DNA of 35,206 nt from the NCBI GenBank assembly GCA_947623555.1, contig CANQGW010000013.1, forward strand, positions 1 through 35,206. The letters are read 5' to 3'. This DNA is from an uncultured Clostridia bacterium. GTDB taxonomy: Bacteria > Bacillota > Clostridia > TANB77 > CAG-508. Shown in pieces: positions 7,853 to 17,148 of the stretch (its first letter is position 1; each line of letters starts with the position of its first letter). Below the pieces are notes generated by a model. It saw only the letters and a program-made list of their open reading frames with translations, searched no databases and was not told the origin of the DNA. A program made the translations under genes and the position numbers.

Positions 7853-8560
7853 CTATTTCAATCCTAAAATTTGAAATATAATATGTCTAAATTGTGAGTT
7901 TAGTAAAAACAATATTCCAAAGCTAGTCCATATAAATACTAAAACATTGTATATTGCTCTTAAAACTTCATAAATCAAAAAGAATACACTATTATTTGAA
8001 TAATGTATTCTACTTTCTATTTTTTCATTTAGATTTATATTTTTTATTTGTATTTTTTTATTTAATTGATTTATCATGTTTTGTATTTTGATTTTAACTT
8101 TTGTAAATTTGTTATTTTTTTCTTGCACGACTTCAATTTTTTCAAATATTTTTGCTTCTTCCTTTGAAATTCCTTCCTTTGATAAGCATTTTATCAATTG
8201 TTTTTCTATTTCTAATTTATCTGTAGAATTTATAATGTTATATATTCCATGACTATACAATGAATTTAATAAATTGCTCTGATTAGGAATCCCCTGTGCT
8301 AGAACTATAATCCTAATTTTAGGATGCAATCTGCTAAAACTATAAATACTATCAATAATTTCTTTTTCTAAATTATCCAAGCAATCTATTTCAATAATAA
8401 AATATTTGATTAAGTTAAAATTTACCTTCGTTTCTTTTAAATATGTACTTATGTTAGTTATTTCACTAGTTTTATATAATATTAAGATATTTTGTTTTTC
8501 ACATATTTTTTGAATTAAACCTGATGTAGCTTCTGTAGCAATATAATTTAACATTAACAT
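7853..8560 (-). CDS. Membrane-anchored protein with receiver-like N-terminus
   Basis: About 235 aa. The N-terminal 125 residues have alternating strands and helices (NILILYKTSEITN; IRIIVLAQGIP; LLNSLYSHGIYNIIN) resembling a CheY/CpaE-type pseudo-receiver fold. A Lys-rich helical linker follows, with two hydrophobic stretches near the C-terminus (VFFLIYEVLRAIYNVLVFIW and FGILFLLN). The ATG at 8560 is the closest to AAGGAG; GTG 8563 and ATG 8554 are alternatives. It lies in the T4SS operon between small genes, so a role at the membrane in transfer is plausible, but the family was not recognised. Confidence 0.55.
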   Translation of the reverse strand: MLMLNYIATEATSGLIQKICEKQNILILYKTSEITNISTYLKETKVNFNLIKYFIIEIDCLDNLEKEIIDSIYSFSRLHPKIRIIVLAQGIPNQSNLLNSLYSHGIYNIINSTDKLEIEKQLIKCLSKEGISKEEAKIFEKIEVVQEKNNKFTKVKIKIQNMINQLNKKIQIKNINLNEKIESRIHYSNNSVFFLIYEVLRAIYNVLVFIWTSFGILFLLNSQFRHIIFQILGLK

Positions 8561-8569
8561 CACACTCCT

Positions 8570-8773
8570 TTATTCTAGCCATTCTTCCTCAAATGGCACA
8601 TTATAAATTATATTGTCGGAATTCAAATTTGTAATATTATTTTCTGTAGTATGATTATCTAGTTGTTTTCCAAACTTCCAAATTGTATTATTGCAGATAG
8701 ATAAAGCAATCAATAAAATTACAATTATCAAATATATTATTAATTCATTTTTAGTATTATTTTTATGATCCAT
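8570..8773 (-). CDS. Small single-pass membrane protein with EEEWLE end
   Basis: A 67-aa protein with one membrane segment (residues 11-29, LIIYLIIVILLIALSI), then an Asn/Thr-rich region and the acidic end NVPFEEEWLE. The next gene's ribosome site (AAGGAG) comes after the stop, so the acidic end is not explained by it. It sits directly after the M23 peptidase gene, as small accessory proteins of Gram-positive T4SS operons often do. If the N-terminus is inside, the acidic tail would lie outside the membrane. That topology is a possible objection to reading it as a secretion signal. Confidence 0.5.
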   Translation of the reverse strand: MDHKNNTKNELIIYLIIVILLIALSICNNTIWKFGKQLDNHTTENNITNLNSDNIIYNVPFEEEWLE

Positions 8774-8788
8774 ATTTTTCTATCCTTT

Positions 8789-9373
8789 CTATACTTCATC
8801 AAATAGATATGGGGCAGGATTTATCTGTTCTTTGTTTTCTAGTCTTATTTCGAAATGCAAATGGTCGCCTGTAGAATTTCCTGTCGTTCCCTGTATTCCT
8901 ATAACCTGTCCTAAAACCACCTTCTGACCTTTTACAACCTTTAGAGAGTTATTTTGCATGTGGGCATAAAAAGTATAAAACACCTTTCCATTTTCATCTG
9001 TATGTTTTATTTCTACACAATTACCATAGCTATTTTGCCAACCTGCATGAGTTACTTCTCCATCTTTTACACACATTACTCTACTATTCAAAGTTCCAAC
9101 CATATCTAGTCCCAAATGTGATCTTCCTCCTGAAATTTGTTCACCTTTGCTGTTGTATACTGGATCTCTGTATCCAAAGCCACTGGTTACTTTTATAAAA
9201 TTTTCAACAGGTATTGGAAATTTACCTTTATATACAATTTCATCTATTTTTTCTTCCTGCATAGTATTATTATTTTTATCATCGCTAGAAACAATAAAAG
9301 TAGTTTCATAGGTAGCTCCAAGTATCAATACAAAAATTACAATTCCAATAATTAAATATATTGTTTTACGCAT
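8789..9373 (-). CDS. M23 peptidase (T4SS cell-wall hydrolase)
   Basis: About 194 aa: an N-terminal membrane anchor (IYLIIGIVIFVLILGATY), a spacer, and a LytM/M23 domain. The zinc ligands are visible: HLGLD (His and Asp) and HLHFE (second motif), plus YAHM. It cuts peptidoglycan cross-bridges to let the conjugation channel through the wall. I placed the start at the ATG at 9373 behind AAGG, overlapping the virB4 stop by 8 bases; an upstream start at 9391 has no ribosome site. The tight coupling to virB4 supports a role in transfer. Confidence 0.85.
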   Translation of the reverse strand: MRKTIYLIIGIVIFVLILGATYETTFIVSSDDKNNNTMQEEKIDEIVYKGKFPIPVENFIKVTSGFGYRDPVYNSKGEQISGGRSHLGLDMVGTLNSRVMCVKDGEVTHAGWQNSYGNCVEIKHTDENGKVFYTFYAHMQNNSLKVVKGQKVVLGQVIGIQGTTGNSTGDHLHFEIRLENKEQINPAPYLFDEV

Positions 9374-11154
9374 ACTTTTGTACCTTAACAAACTTTCTAT
9401 CTATCTTCTCTAATTCTTGTGTATCTAGGTATAGTATTGCGTATATTTTTCTTATTCCTGCTGAAAGTAAACATTCTCCTGTTTTCGCATTATAGATTAG
9501 CTTTGTTTCCTTTTCTGTAAGATTAAATGTCTCCTGTACATCTTTTAAATCTTGACCATCACATTTAAAAAACATTTTATAAGTTGCATTTGCAAGTAAA
9601 CTCTGACCATAAAGCTTTATTTTTTCATTTAGGAAATCTTCTATTGACTGCGTAACGACTACTATACTACTATTATATTTTCTTGCTCTTTTACTAATAT
9701 TTCTAACATACTCTAATGTTTGAACAATATTAGGATCTACAAGGACATGGCACTCATCAGCAATTAGCATCGTTTGCTCGTTAATATCTTTACTTAAAAT
9801 ATCCCATGAATAAGACATAATGTTATAATATTGTGCTCTTTTGTATTGAATTTGGAATTTGTGCATTGAACTTGTGTTAAAGACCGTTAATTGATTATCA
9901 ATATCTATATTAGTATGACCATTCCATATAGCAGATGATTGACCAATTGAAATTGGCCTTATTAATGATAGAATCTTTTCATATACTTCTCTCTGCTCTT
10001 GTTTGTTTTTATTTTCTATTAAAAAATACAAATCTTCCAAAATTGGAAAATCTGTATTTTTAAGTTTAGTTATGTCTGTATTTTTAGTTATATTAAAATT
10101 ACTATACAATTCTTCTAGTAACATTTCTAATGTTGCAAATTCCATCTCTGTCAAACTTGGATATAAAATTTCAAAAAAGGTATGTAAAAATTGAAAATGT
10201 AATGCTAGTGAATTATTTCCCTTCTCTTCCTCTCTGTTAATTCTAACCTGTAATGGATTTAAAATTCCTCCACCTGTTCCTCCACTACAGTTTATTACTT
10301 TTCCTCCAAGTTCTCTACAAAGATATGAATACTCATCTTCTGGATCTATTACTAGTATTTTTGATGTTGGCACTTCATTATATATTAAATGTTTTACAGC
10401 CATACTTTTTCCTGAACCAGAGCTTCCTACAACTACCATATTACTATTGCCTCTATTAGAATTTTTTAGCCATAAATTAAATATTATAATTCCACCTTTT
10501 TGATTAATTCCAAAATAGTATCCTCCAGGATCAATAAAAGTATTTGTATTAAATAAAAAACCTCCTGTAAAAGAACTTGTTAGTATGTTTCTTTTAAAAT
10601 ATTCACTTAATTCTGTTTGTATTGTAAAAAATGGTGCTACTGCTTTGTACCCATCCATAAGTAAATAATTTGTTAAAGGTCTTAACTTCAATTTTTGCTT
10701 TCGTATCTCTCTTTCTACTTCTTTACATTTTTTATTTAACTCGTTTTCTTCTTGTGCTGTTACTAAAATATAAATAGTTAAATATGATACCACTTCATTG
10801 TTATTAATCATTCTGCTTATAATTTCACTTGCCTCTATAACTTCCATTTCTCTTAATTGTCTAGTTGATTCATTTTTAGCAAGTTTTGCTAATCCTGATG
10901 CATCCCTAATCCTACTATCTAAATTTTCTATTAGTTCTGCATTATCTGTTGGTTCAATGTTTATAGAGAATATTGCTCCAACATTGCTAACTAATTCTCC
11001 AAGCCACCCCATCTCTACATTACTTGGATAATGAACTATTGTATATATTTTAGAGAATCTATCTCCTAAATATATTTTATTTCTGTCAAATGTCATCCCT
11101 CCGAACTGGTGTGATTAAATCAATTAAATCATAATTTGTTTGTACTTTCTTCAA
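9366..11154 (-). CDS. virB4: VirB4-like T4SS ATPase, read through a +1 shift at CGG
   Basis: The main frame (576 aa from ATG 11096) carries Walker A GSSGSGKSMAVKH, the ILVIDPEDEY motif and Walker B MLIADECH, so it is the motor ATPase of the transfer channel. That ATG lacks a properly spaced ribosome site. A better start is the TTG at 11154, seven bases after AAAGGAG inside the methyltransferase gene. It reads MKKVQTNYDLIDLITPV and then meets CGG (11103-11101). Skipping the C gives GGMTFDRNKIYLG in frame, matching the family's DLITP..GM start, for about 595 aa in all. Without the shift the first frame stops within five codons. Confidence 0.85.
11101..11103 (-). other. virB4: CGG +1 frameshift site, virB4
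   Basis: The in-frame CGG follows GTT (Val). Reading GTT, skip C, GGA, GGG, ATG joins the 5' frame to the ATPase frame. Confidence 0.75.
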
Positions 11155-11848
11155 TAGCTTTCTCCTTTAGGATCTTTGCTTCTTCAATTCTCCTTTTTGC
11201 TATTTCATAATAATCTTTGTCAATTTCAAAACCGATATATTTTCTATTTTTATTTATTGCTCCTACAAGTGTTGTCCCTGATCCTGCATAACAATCTAAA
11301 ACTACATCACCTTCATTGCTCGAATTTAGTATATGATATTCAATTAATTGCAGTGGTTTAATTGTAGGATGCTTGTATTTCTTTTTATCTACTTGATTTG
11401 TTCCTGAAATATAATACTTTCGCTTTGTATGGTAATTTCCATATAGTTTTACTCCTTTTTCTCTAAAGAACAAAATATATTCTGTATCTGGTAAATAATT
11501 ATTATTTGTTAAAGGGCTTGGATTTTGTTTGTGCCAAGTTAATATTTCGTGATTACAATTTTTATCACTGAAATAATTTAAAATATCTCGTACTTGCCTT
11601 TTAGAGCAATAAATATATATGTTAATTTTTTTCATTTTTTGTATTAATAAATCAAGAACTTTTAAATCAAAACCATCTTTTAGGTTTAATAAATCATTAG
11701 CATATTTATTAAATTTCTTTGTATGTTTTACTCTGTTTAAATTAAGTAAATATGGTGGATCAATAATTACTAAATCAATGCTATTGTCATCTAACAACTT
11801 TAATCCTTCCATACAATCCATGTTATATATTTCATTTGTTTCTAACAA
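11129..11848 (-). CDS. Orphan DNA methyltransferase (N4/N6 amino type)
   Basis: A 239-aa SAM-dependent methylase with catalytic motif IDPPYLLNL at residues 28-36 and SAM-binding motif CYAGSGTTLVGA near residue 190. The catalytic motif comes before the SAM motif, as in the beta class. The start is TTG behind AAAGGAG (MLETNEIYNMDC..., typical for this family). No restriction endonuclease lies nearby, so it probably protects the transferred DNA or modifies regulation. It sits between the VirB4-N-like gene and virB4, and its 3' end contains the ribosome site and true start of virB4. It has no acidic tail. Confidence 0.85.
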   Translation of the reverse strand: MLETNEIYNMDCMEGLKLLDDNSIDLVIIDPPYLLNLNRVKHTKKFNKYANDLLNLKDGFDLKVLDLLIQKMKKINIYIYCSKRQVRDILNYFSDKNCNHEILTWHKQNPSPLTNNNYLPDTEYILFFREKGVKLYGNYHTKRKYYISGTNQVDKKKYKHPTIKPLQLIEYHILNSSNEGDVVLDCYAGSGTTLVGAINKNRKYIGFEIDKDYYEIAKRRIEEAKILKEKAIEESTNKL

Positions 11849-11850
11849 TA

Positions 11851-12486
11851 CTACTCCTTTCTTTTAATTTGAACAATATTATCCATATAATCTGTTCCTT
11901 CTGTTCTTGCAAATTCTGGTATAGTGAAACTTTTTACTAATAAAATAATGTCTGTTTCTTTTAATATTTCACTATGCAATTCACAATTTCTAAATCTTGA
12001 AATCCAATTATTTGCTCTTTTATTGATTTCCACTTCTGCATTTTCTTCGTTTTTTATCCATATTAGTAAATAAAATTCATTTTCAATAATATCCTTATCT
12101 GCGACTAAATTACTTGTAAATTTGATTCTTTGCTCAACTATTTTTTTGCTTATGTCATTTTCACATTTATTTTTTAATTCTTCCTGCTCATGAATATGGT
12201 CTGATATATCAACAGCTCTTGGTATTATTAGAATTTTATATGGATATTGCTCATTTGCAAATTCCACACTCATTAAGTCCATTTTAGCCTCTAATTCATC
12301 TTCAGAGAGTAAATCAGTGTTAATTGGGTTTACCTTAATAAAAAGAATTATCTGTCCATCTAATGTAACAAGATAATTCTTATTTTTTGGAATATCCTTA
12401 ATATTTAAAAATTCATTTAGTGTTATATTATTTTTTTTCGCTTTTATTAATGTTAATATGTTTTTTATTGAAATCACCCCTTCCAT
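11851..12486 (-). CDS. VirB4 N-terminal-like T4SS protein
   Basis: A 211-aa protein with the pattern seen in the N-terminal domain of VirB4/TraE proteins: VTLDGQIILFIKVNPIN, LSEDELEAKMDLMSVEFANE, YPYKILIIPRAVDISDHI, then a helix with LLIWIKNEENAEVEINKRAN and EFARTEGTDYMDNI near the end. It has no Walker motifs. In related Gram-positive elements a similar separate protein precedes the ATPase, so the pair may act together at the membrane. It overlaps the PrgI gene by 59 bases. Its GGAG ribosome site for the methyltransferase lies at its 3' end. Confidence 0.65.
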   Translation of the reverse strand: MEGVISIKNILTLIKAKKNNITLNEFLNIKDIPKNKNYLVTLDGQIILFIKVNPINTDLLSEDELEAKMDLMSVEFANEQYPYKILIIPRAVDISDHIHEQEELKNKCENDISKKIVEQRIKFTSNLVADKDIIENEFYLLIWIKNEENAEVEINKRANNWISRFRNCELHSEILKETDIILLVKSFTIPEFARTEGTDYMDNIVQIKRKE

Positions 12487-12778
12487 ATTTATACTCTTTT
12501 TGTATAAAACTAAATTTTACTATATTTATTATTGAATCTAACATTGAAAAGTTATTTTGTCCTTTTATTAAAGTAATTACACTAACAACTATTACACCTA
12601 GCACAAAAAATGTTGAAAATAAAGCTTGATGTGTAAATAAATAAACAATATATGCAATAGCTGATGCTATTGCTCCTACAATTACAGTTTTAATTAATTC
12701 CTGCATACCATATCCGTCAAAAAATTCAGTTTTTAATTTGATTTCTGTTGGAATTTTTATCATTTTTTTATCTGTCAT
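12428..12778 (-). CDS. PrgI-family T4SS membrane protein
   Basis: A 116-aa protein with the PrgI layout: an N-terminal stretch MIKIPTEIKLKTEFFDGYGM, two membrane segments (about residues 30-50 and 52-70) and a charged C-terminus with FIQKEYKYGRGDF. PrgI proteins are VirB3-like inner components of Gram-positive conjugation channels and normally lie just upstream of virB4, as here. The ATG (AGGAGG upstream) overlaps the previous gene's stop as ATGA. Confidence 0.8.
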   Translation of the reverse strand: MTDKKMIKIPTEIKLKTEFFDGYGMQELIKTVIVGAIASAIAYIVYLFTHQALFSTFFVLGVIVVSVITLIKGQNNFSMLDSIINIVKFSFIQKEYKYGRGDFNKKHININKSEKK

Positions 12779-13317
12779 TGTATGCCTCCTCCTTCTTTTT
12801 TATAATTAACATATTGTGGATATGTATAAGATGATGGAAAGATAAAACCATCTGCATCTCTATAATATTCAATATCTGCATAATATCCTTTCCAAAAATC
12901 TTGACAATCTCCAAAAGGTCTTAAGTAAGATACATTTTCCACCACTTTTGCTGTAGAATATAAGCCAAAAGCATCATGTAGTGCTTCATCGTCTGTTAGT
13001 GCTGCAATTTTCTTATTTGTATCTGTTACAACATATCTCTTTCCATTAATAGTAACAACTTCTCTTCCTTGACAATCTTTGTCTTCTATTTTATCAATTG
13101 TCATATCTGCTAATTGCCCATCCGTTATTTCTACCGTACTTCCAAAATAGTACTTTGGAATTTCTACTAATGTTAATGAAAGTGTAATTAATATTGTGGC
13201 AATTATTACATGTTTTGCAAGTTTTAAATATTTTGCTTTATTATCTGGATCAGTTCCAACTTTTATCATTAGAATAATAAAAGCTACTCCTGCAATTGCT
13301 ATGCCTAAATTTCTCAT
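12775..13317 (-). CDS. T4SS protein with two membrane segments and outer domain
   Basis: A 180-aa protein with membrane segments at residues 4-21 and 37-53, then an extracytoplasmic domain of about 120 residues (EDKDCQGREVVTINGKRYVV; FGDCQDFWKGYYADIEYYRD) with two Cys that could form a disulphide. It resembles accessory proteins of Gram-positive transfer operons but no named family was recognised. It lies between virB6 and prgI and is coupled to prgI by ATGA. Confidence 0.6.
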   Translation of the reverse strand: MRNLGIAIAGVAFIILMIKVGTDPDNKAKYLKLAKHVIIATILITLSLTLVEIPKYYFGSTVEITDGQLADMTIDKIEDKDCQGREVVTINGKRYVVTDTNKKIAALTDDEALHDAFGLYSTAKVVENVSYLRPFGDCQDFWKGYYADIEYYRDADGFIFPSSYTYPQYVNYKKEGGGIQ

Positions 13318-13343
13318 TACTGATACTATTTCCTTTAATGTTT

Positions 13344-14208
13344 CTATTTTTTACCACCTCCTAATGATCTAAATCCACTAAATCTTGGTGTTAAAGCTCT
13401 AATTGATCTTGCAGTATTACCTGCTGAATTTATAATACTTCCATGTGGTTTTATCATATATCTAGCTAGAATCATCGGTGTATTTACTGATACTATTGCA
13501 ATTGCTATACCATAAACTAAATGTCCATTTATTAATGTTAAAATTGATAAATTTAGTAATGTTAGCTGTACTACTAATGTAAAAGCTGTCATTAAAAAAT
13601 TTCGTATATATTCAGGGAAAACTCCTTCGTCTGAATTTAGCAACCCAATAGATGCAAATGGAATACCTAATCTCATTATTAGCATTTCTATTCCGTTTCA
13701 TAATAAATTGGCAAATTAGAATCAACCATACTATTAGAAGAACTAAACAAGCTACTGCTGTAAATATTCCTCCACCCATATTTCCTGTCAATACTTCTGC
13801 CAAATTAGTACCCTGTACTTGCATTGTATTTAAAATGCTATTTAAAAACTCTTGGACTATTCCTACAAATATATAGTAAATTTCCTTAAAACATATCATA
13901 ACAATTACAGCTTTTAACATTCCTATACACAATTGAACTGGATTTTGTTCATTGTCTCCTTCTCTCATCATAAAGTATATTTTTATAGCTTTAGCTATGA
14001 AAACAATAACTAGTAAGAATATTGCATAATTAAATATAGTTTCATAAATACTATTAAAGTTTATATAACTGCCATCTGCCACCTTAATTCCACCAAGTTC
14101 TCGTTCTATAAAAAATACTAGATTTAGCATACTTTTAAATAGTGAATTTAAAGTTGCTTCCGAGCCTCCTATAAATTTTTCTATTAACTCTACAAGCATA
14201 TCTGCCAT
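13344..14208 (-). CDS. VirB6-like channel protein, read through a +1 shift at CGG
   Basis: The polytopic membrane protein is split into two frames. The first (from ATG 14208 behind GAGGTG) reads MADMLVELIEKFIGG and at least three membrane segments up to LICQFIMK, then meets CGG (13695-13693). Skipping the C continues as GIEMLIMRLGIPFASIGLL, another membrane segment and a Gly/Lys end. This matches the VirB6/TrbL core of Gram-positive elements; the total is about 287 aa. Without the shift the first frame ends in an unrelated Arg/Lys-rich peptide. VirB6 forms the inner-membrane part of the channel. Confidence 0.8.
13693..13695 (-). other. CGG +1 frameshift site, virB6-like gene
   Basis: The in-frame CGG follows AAA (Lys). 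Skipping the C gives GGA ATA GAA ATG CTA, which joins the two halves of the membrane protein. Confidence 0.75.
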
Positions 14209-14225
14209 TATGCATCACCTCACTT

Positions 14226-14660
14226 TTATTCTTCACCGAATAATTCTTCTTCGATATTTTCTTGTTCTGATAATTCTTGCTTTGCTAGTTCTAAACCATT
14301 TCTTAAATTTTCATTTTCGTTTATATCATCAATTGTTAGTTCTAATGCTGATAGTGTTTCATCCAGATCTAATGTTAATGAATATTCATGATTTACTAAC
14401 TCATATACAAACATATCTTTTATGAAGCCTTTTCCTGTTATATCTTCCTTAATTGCTTGTTTGTATTCATCATCAAATTTTTTCATCATTGAGTTATATT
14501 TAGTTACATCACTTTTCCTTATAAAACCTCCTGCACCAATTGATGTTAATTCATTTTCCACATTTACATTTAATTGTTTCATGCCTTCCTTAAATTGTTC
14601 ATCACTAAATGCAAACATTACTGGAAAATTACTGAATTCTTGCTGATGTTTATGTTTCAT
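14226..14660 (-). CDS. DUF7659-like protein with acidic tail, possible AUU start
   Basis: A soluble protein of at least 144 aa. It carries the pattern HQQEFSNFPVMFAFSDEQF, GAGGFIRKSD and MFVYELVNHEYSLTLD, known from a DUF7659-type family carried by conjugative elements; function unknown. It ends EEELFGEE, and the next gene's GAGGTG lies after the stop, so the tail is not a ribosome site. The ATG at 14660 has no ribosome site. GAGGTG lies 4-7 bases before ATT codons at 14690 and 14687, in the same open frame, adding KKINKYKE. An AUU start is therefore likely. Confidence 0.7.
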   Translation of the reverse strand: MKHKHQQEFSNFPVMFAFSDEQFKEGMKQLNVNVENELTSIGAGGFIRKSDVTKYNSMMKKFDDEYKQAIKEDITGKGFIKDMFVYELVNHEYSLTLDLDETLSALELTIDDINENENLRNGLELAKQELSEQENIEEELFGEE

Positions 14661-14710
14661 TTCTTTATATTTGTTTATTTTTTTAATAATTAATCACCTC
14701 TTTTACACAC

Positions 14711-14733
14711 AAAAAAAGAATACCATGTATTCC
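14711..14733 (-). terminator. Terminator after the VirB2-like gene
   Basis: On the minus strand GAATAC-ATG-GTATTC is followed by seven T, about 30 bases after the pilin stop. It may reduce expression of the downstream transfer genes relative to the pilin. Confidence 0.65.
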
Positions 14734-14761
14734 GATTTGTTTTTCTATATAAATTTAAAGT

Positions 14762-15106
14762 TTATTTATAAAAACTTAATATAGCATCAATTAATGCTAA
14801 ACCACAAGTTATTAATACCATTGCTATTAATGTTGTTTTTATATTTTGAATGTTTCTTCTTCTTTCTCCCTCATCATTTGTTTTTAAGCAATATACATAA
14901 TAAACAAAATAACCTCCACAAATTGTTATGCCAATTCCTACTAACCAATTAATTACTGCATTTACTAAATTTTCTGTTCCTGTTACAAGTTTAGTACTTT
15001 CAAAACTACTTGCAAAAACAATTTGATGCATTGAAAATATTACTAATGCAATTACTATTATTTTTATAAAAATTTTATATATCTTCTTTATCTGTTCTGT
15101 TCTCAA
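14762..15106 (-). CDS. VirB2/TrbC-like T4SS pilin-type protein
   Basis: A 114-aa protein with a cleavable signal (IIVIALVIFSMHQIVFASS) and two further membrane segments (INWLVGIGITICGGYFVYYV and TTLIAMVLITCGLALID). A short basic loop, GERRRN, lies between them. This is the layout of Gram-positive VirB2/TrbC pilin-like subunits. The start TTG at 15106 follows AAAGG by six bases and lies inside the 3' end of virD4. A terminator follows. Confidence 0.75.
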   Translation of the reverse strand: MRTEQIKKIYKIFIKIIVIALVIFSMHQIVFASSFESTKLVTGTENLVNAVINWLVGIGITICGGYFVYYVYCLKTNDEGERRRNIQNIKTTLIAMVLITCGLALIDAILSFYK

Positions 15107-16974
15107 TTTTTTCCTTTCTTTGCATAACTCCTAAATTATGCCTTATTTGGTCTATATCATACAATTCGTCTTGTTCTTGATATTTATTCCAAATATCCCA
15201 TATTTTTATTTTTGATATTTCTCTAACTTTTCTTTGCTTTTCTCTTGTGATTCTTAATTTTTGGTTTTCTTCTCTTGTACCCATACCATTTAATTTATTG
15301 AAATATGTTTTACTAATATCAGGTACAGTTAGTAAAGCAGGTAATTCACTAGGTATCATTACTAATACATATGGGCTTTCAATTCTTAATACTTCATCTG
15401 GTGTTAATAGTTTCCTTGATATTAGACTCATACTACTACTGCTATTATCATACTTAATATTAGTATTACTACTTTCACCATAGGCTTGTGTTGTATAAGT
15501 GCCTAGCTTATCTGAAACTTTTGTTGCTGTATCTATATTACTTGTTTTTAAATAAATCAAAGCACAGTTATCCATTATGTTTTGTGCTCCTTCTTTTCCA
15601 TACTTTTCTTCAAGTTGGGCAAAACTTTGCAAACAAATTAAAAACCTTATATTTCTTCCTCTTGATACGGTCAACATACTTTGAAATGTATCTATTTTAG
15701 TAAAGTTGGCAAACTCATCTAAAATAAAATTCATTCTTATATTTAACTCTCCTCCTTCCTCACGACTTGTCTCAACAAGTGCTGTATATAGTTGTTGAAC
15801 TAGTATACTACCTAATTTATGGTATGTTTCTCTGTCATCTGGTAATAAAACATAAATTGCTGTTTTTTTCTTTGCAAAATTTCTTAAGTCAAAATCTGAT
15901 TTTTGTATATTATTAGCAACATACTCATTTATAAACATTTGTAAAGTAGAAAGTGCTGCAGCCACAAAGCTCCCTCTTGTTTTTGATGGAGCAGTTCCGA
16001 GCTACTGCATAGAATTTCTTTATAGGATCGTCTGCTTCTTTTTCTTCCATGTATTTATCTATTAGCATTTTTCCATCTCTATCAGTTTTAAACATTTCTG
16101 CTACAAAATAATATGCATTTGGTAAAGTTTGATACTCTCTTTTGCCTTTATTTTCTAAAATGACTGCCATTAATGCTGTTTTTATTACAGACTGTTCTCC
16201 ATTTTTCCAAATAGGCTCTGTTCTGTCATTACTTTCTACCAATATATTAACAATGTCATTTATTAAACTTTCTGCAAGTGGTATATTGTCATCTTCTACT
16301 GCATTTATAACAATATCTAGATAATTATACCAATTACTTTTTAAAAAGTTTATAAAATCTAATGCTATAACATCATATCCCAGTTCTTTTAATTTTTCTG
16401 CTGTATATAAATATAGTTCGCCTTTTACATCTGAAATAAACATGTTCTCCCCTGATAATCCTAACATTGTTATCGTTGGAATAATAATACTTCTACTTTT
16501 GCCAGATCCTGAACTTCCTACTAAAAGCACATGAATATTATCACTTATATAATACATTTTCTCCAAATTGTTATCTTTTTCATAATTTACTATTACTCCT
16601 CCTGAATCAAATGAAACTTTATTGTAATTTTTATTTCTATCAATAATGTTACAGTTAAATACTCTGTTATAGTCTTTTTTATCTAGCCACCAGGAAGTAC
16701 CATGCTGTCCTTCACCTACTGGTTTGGGCACTTCTATTTTGTCTGTTAATTTTATTTTTTCACTATGGTATATGTTCTTTCGCTTATTTGAAAAAAGTAA
16801 CAAAAAAGATGCTATCATAATTTCCAAAGCAAGAAATATTACTGCAACTTTTGAATTACTAAATAACATTTTTACAATAGTTTCTATATTCATATATAGT
16901 AAATTATTAAAATCCTTACTTAATATAAAATGTAAGCTAACTGAAAAATAAGCACTAATGATAATACTTACCAT
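15075..16974 (-). CDS. virD4: VirD4/TraG coupling protein, read through a +1 shift at CGG
   Basis: The T4SS coupling ATPase, about 632 aa, recruits the relaxase-DNA complex. Frame one has a membrane segment, Walker A GSSGSGKSRSIIIP and FISDVKGELY, then CGG at 15999-15997. Skipping the C gives VAGTAPSKTRGSFVAAALS, the conserved coupling-protein motif, and continues with MNFILDEFANF (Walker B) and FLICLQSFAQLEEKYG. Without the shift it ends after 23 wrong residues. The ATG at 16974 has no ribosome site. AAGGAG lies six bases before an ATT at 17007 in the same frame, which adds NRRILIIIAL, a proper membrane anchor. Confidence 0.9.
15997..15999 (-). other. virD4: CGG +1 frameshift site, virD4
   Basis: The in-frame CGG follows GCT (Ala). 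Skipping the C gives GGA ACT GCT CCA, the conserved GTAPSKTRG motif. Confidence 0.8.
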
Positions 16975-17067
16975 TAATGCTATAATAATTAAAATTCTTC
17001 TGTTAATTTTTTTCTCCTTCTATTTTGGAGCTCTATCTCCTCCTTACTTTATATATTTTTATTTTGT

Positions 17068-17148
17068 TTATTCAAATTCTTCTGTTTCTTCATCGCTTTT
17101 GTTTTTTTTATCTGTCTCATTAGAATTTGTTTCCGTCTTATAGTTCAT
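17068..17148 (-). CDS. Tiny frame ending EETEEFE, in +1 to the relaxase stop
   Basis: A 26-codon frame overlaps the relaxase stop and runs MNYKTETNSNETDKKNKSD then EETEEFE and stop. Its own ribosome site is weak. It is in the +1 frame of the relaxase. A one-base skip at the relaxase UAA (CTA TAA G) would extend that protein by this acidic tail. It may be a tail reached by frameshift, a relic of an insertion at the stop, or chance. Confidence 0.35.
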   Translation of the reverse strand: MNYKTETNSNETDKKNKSDEETEEFE

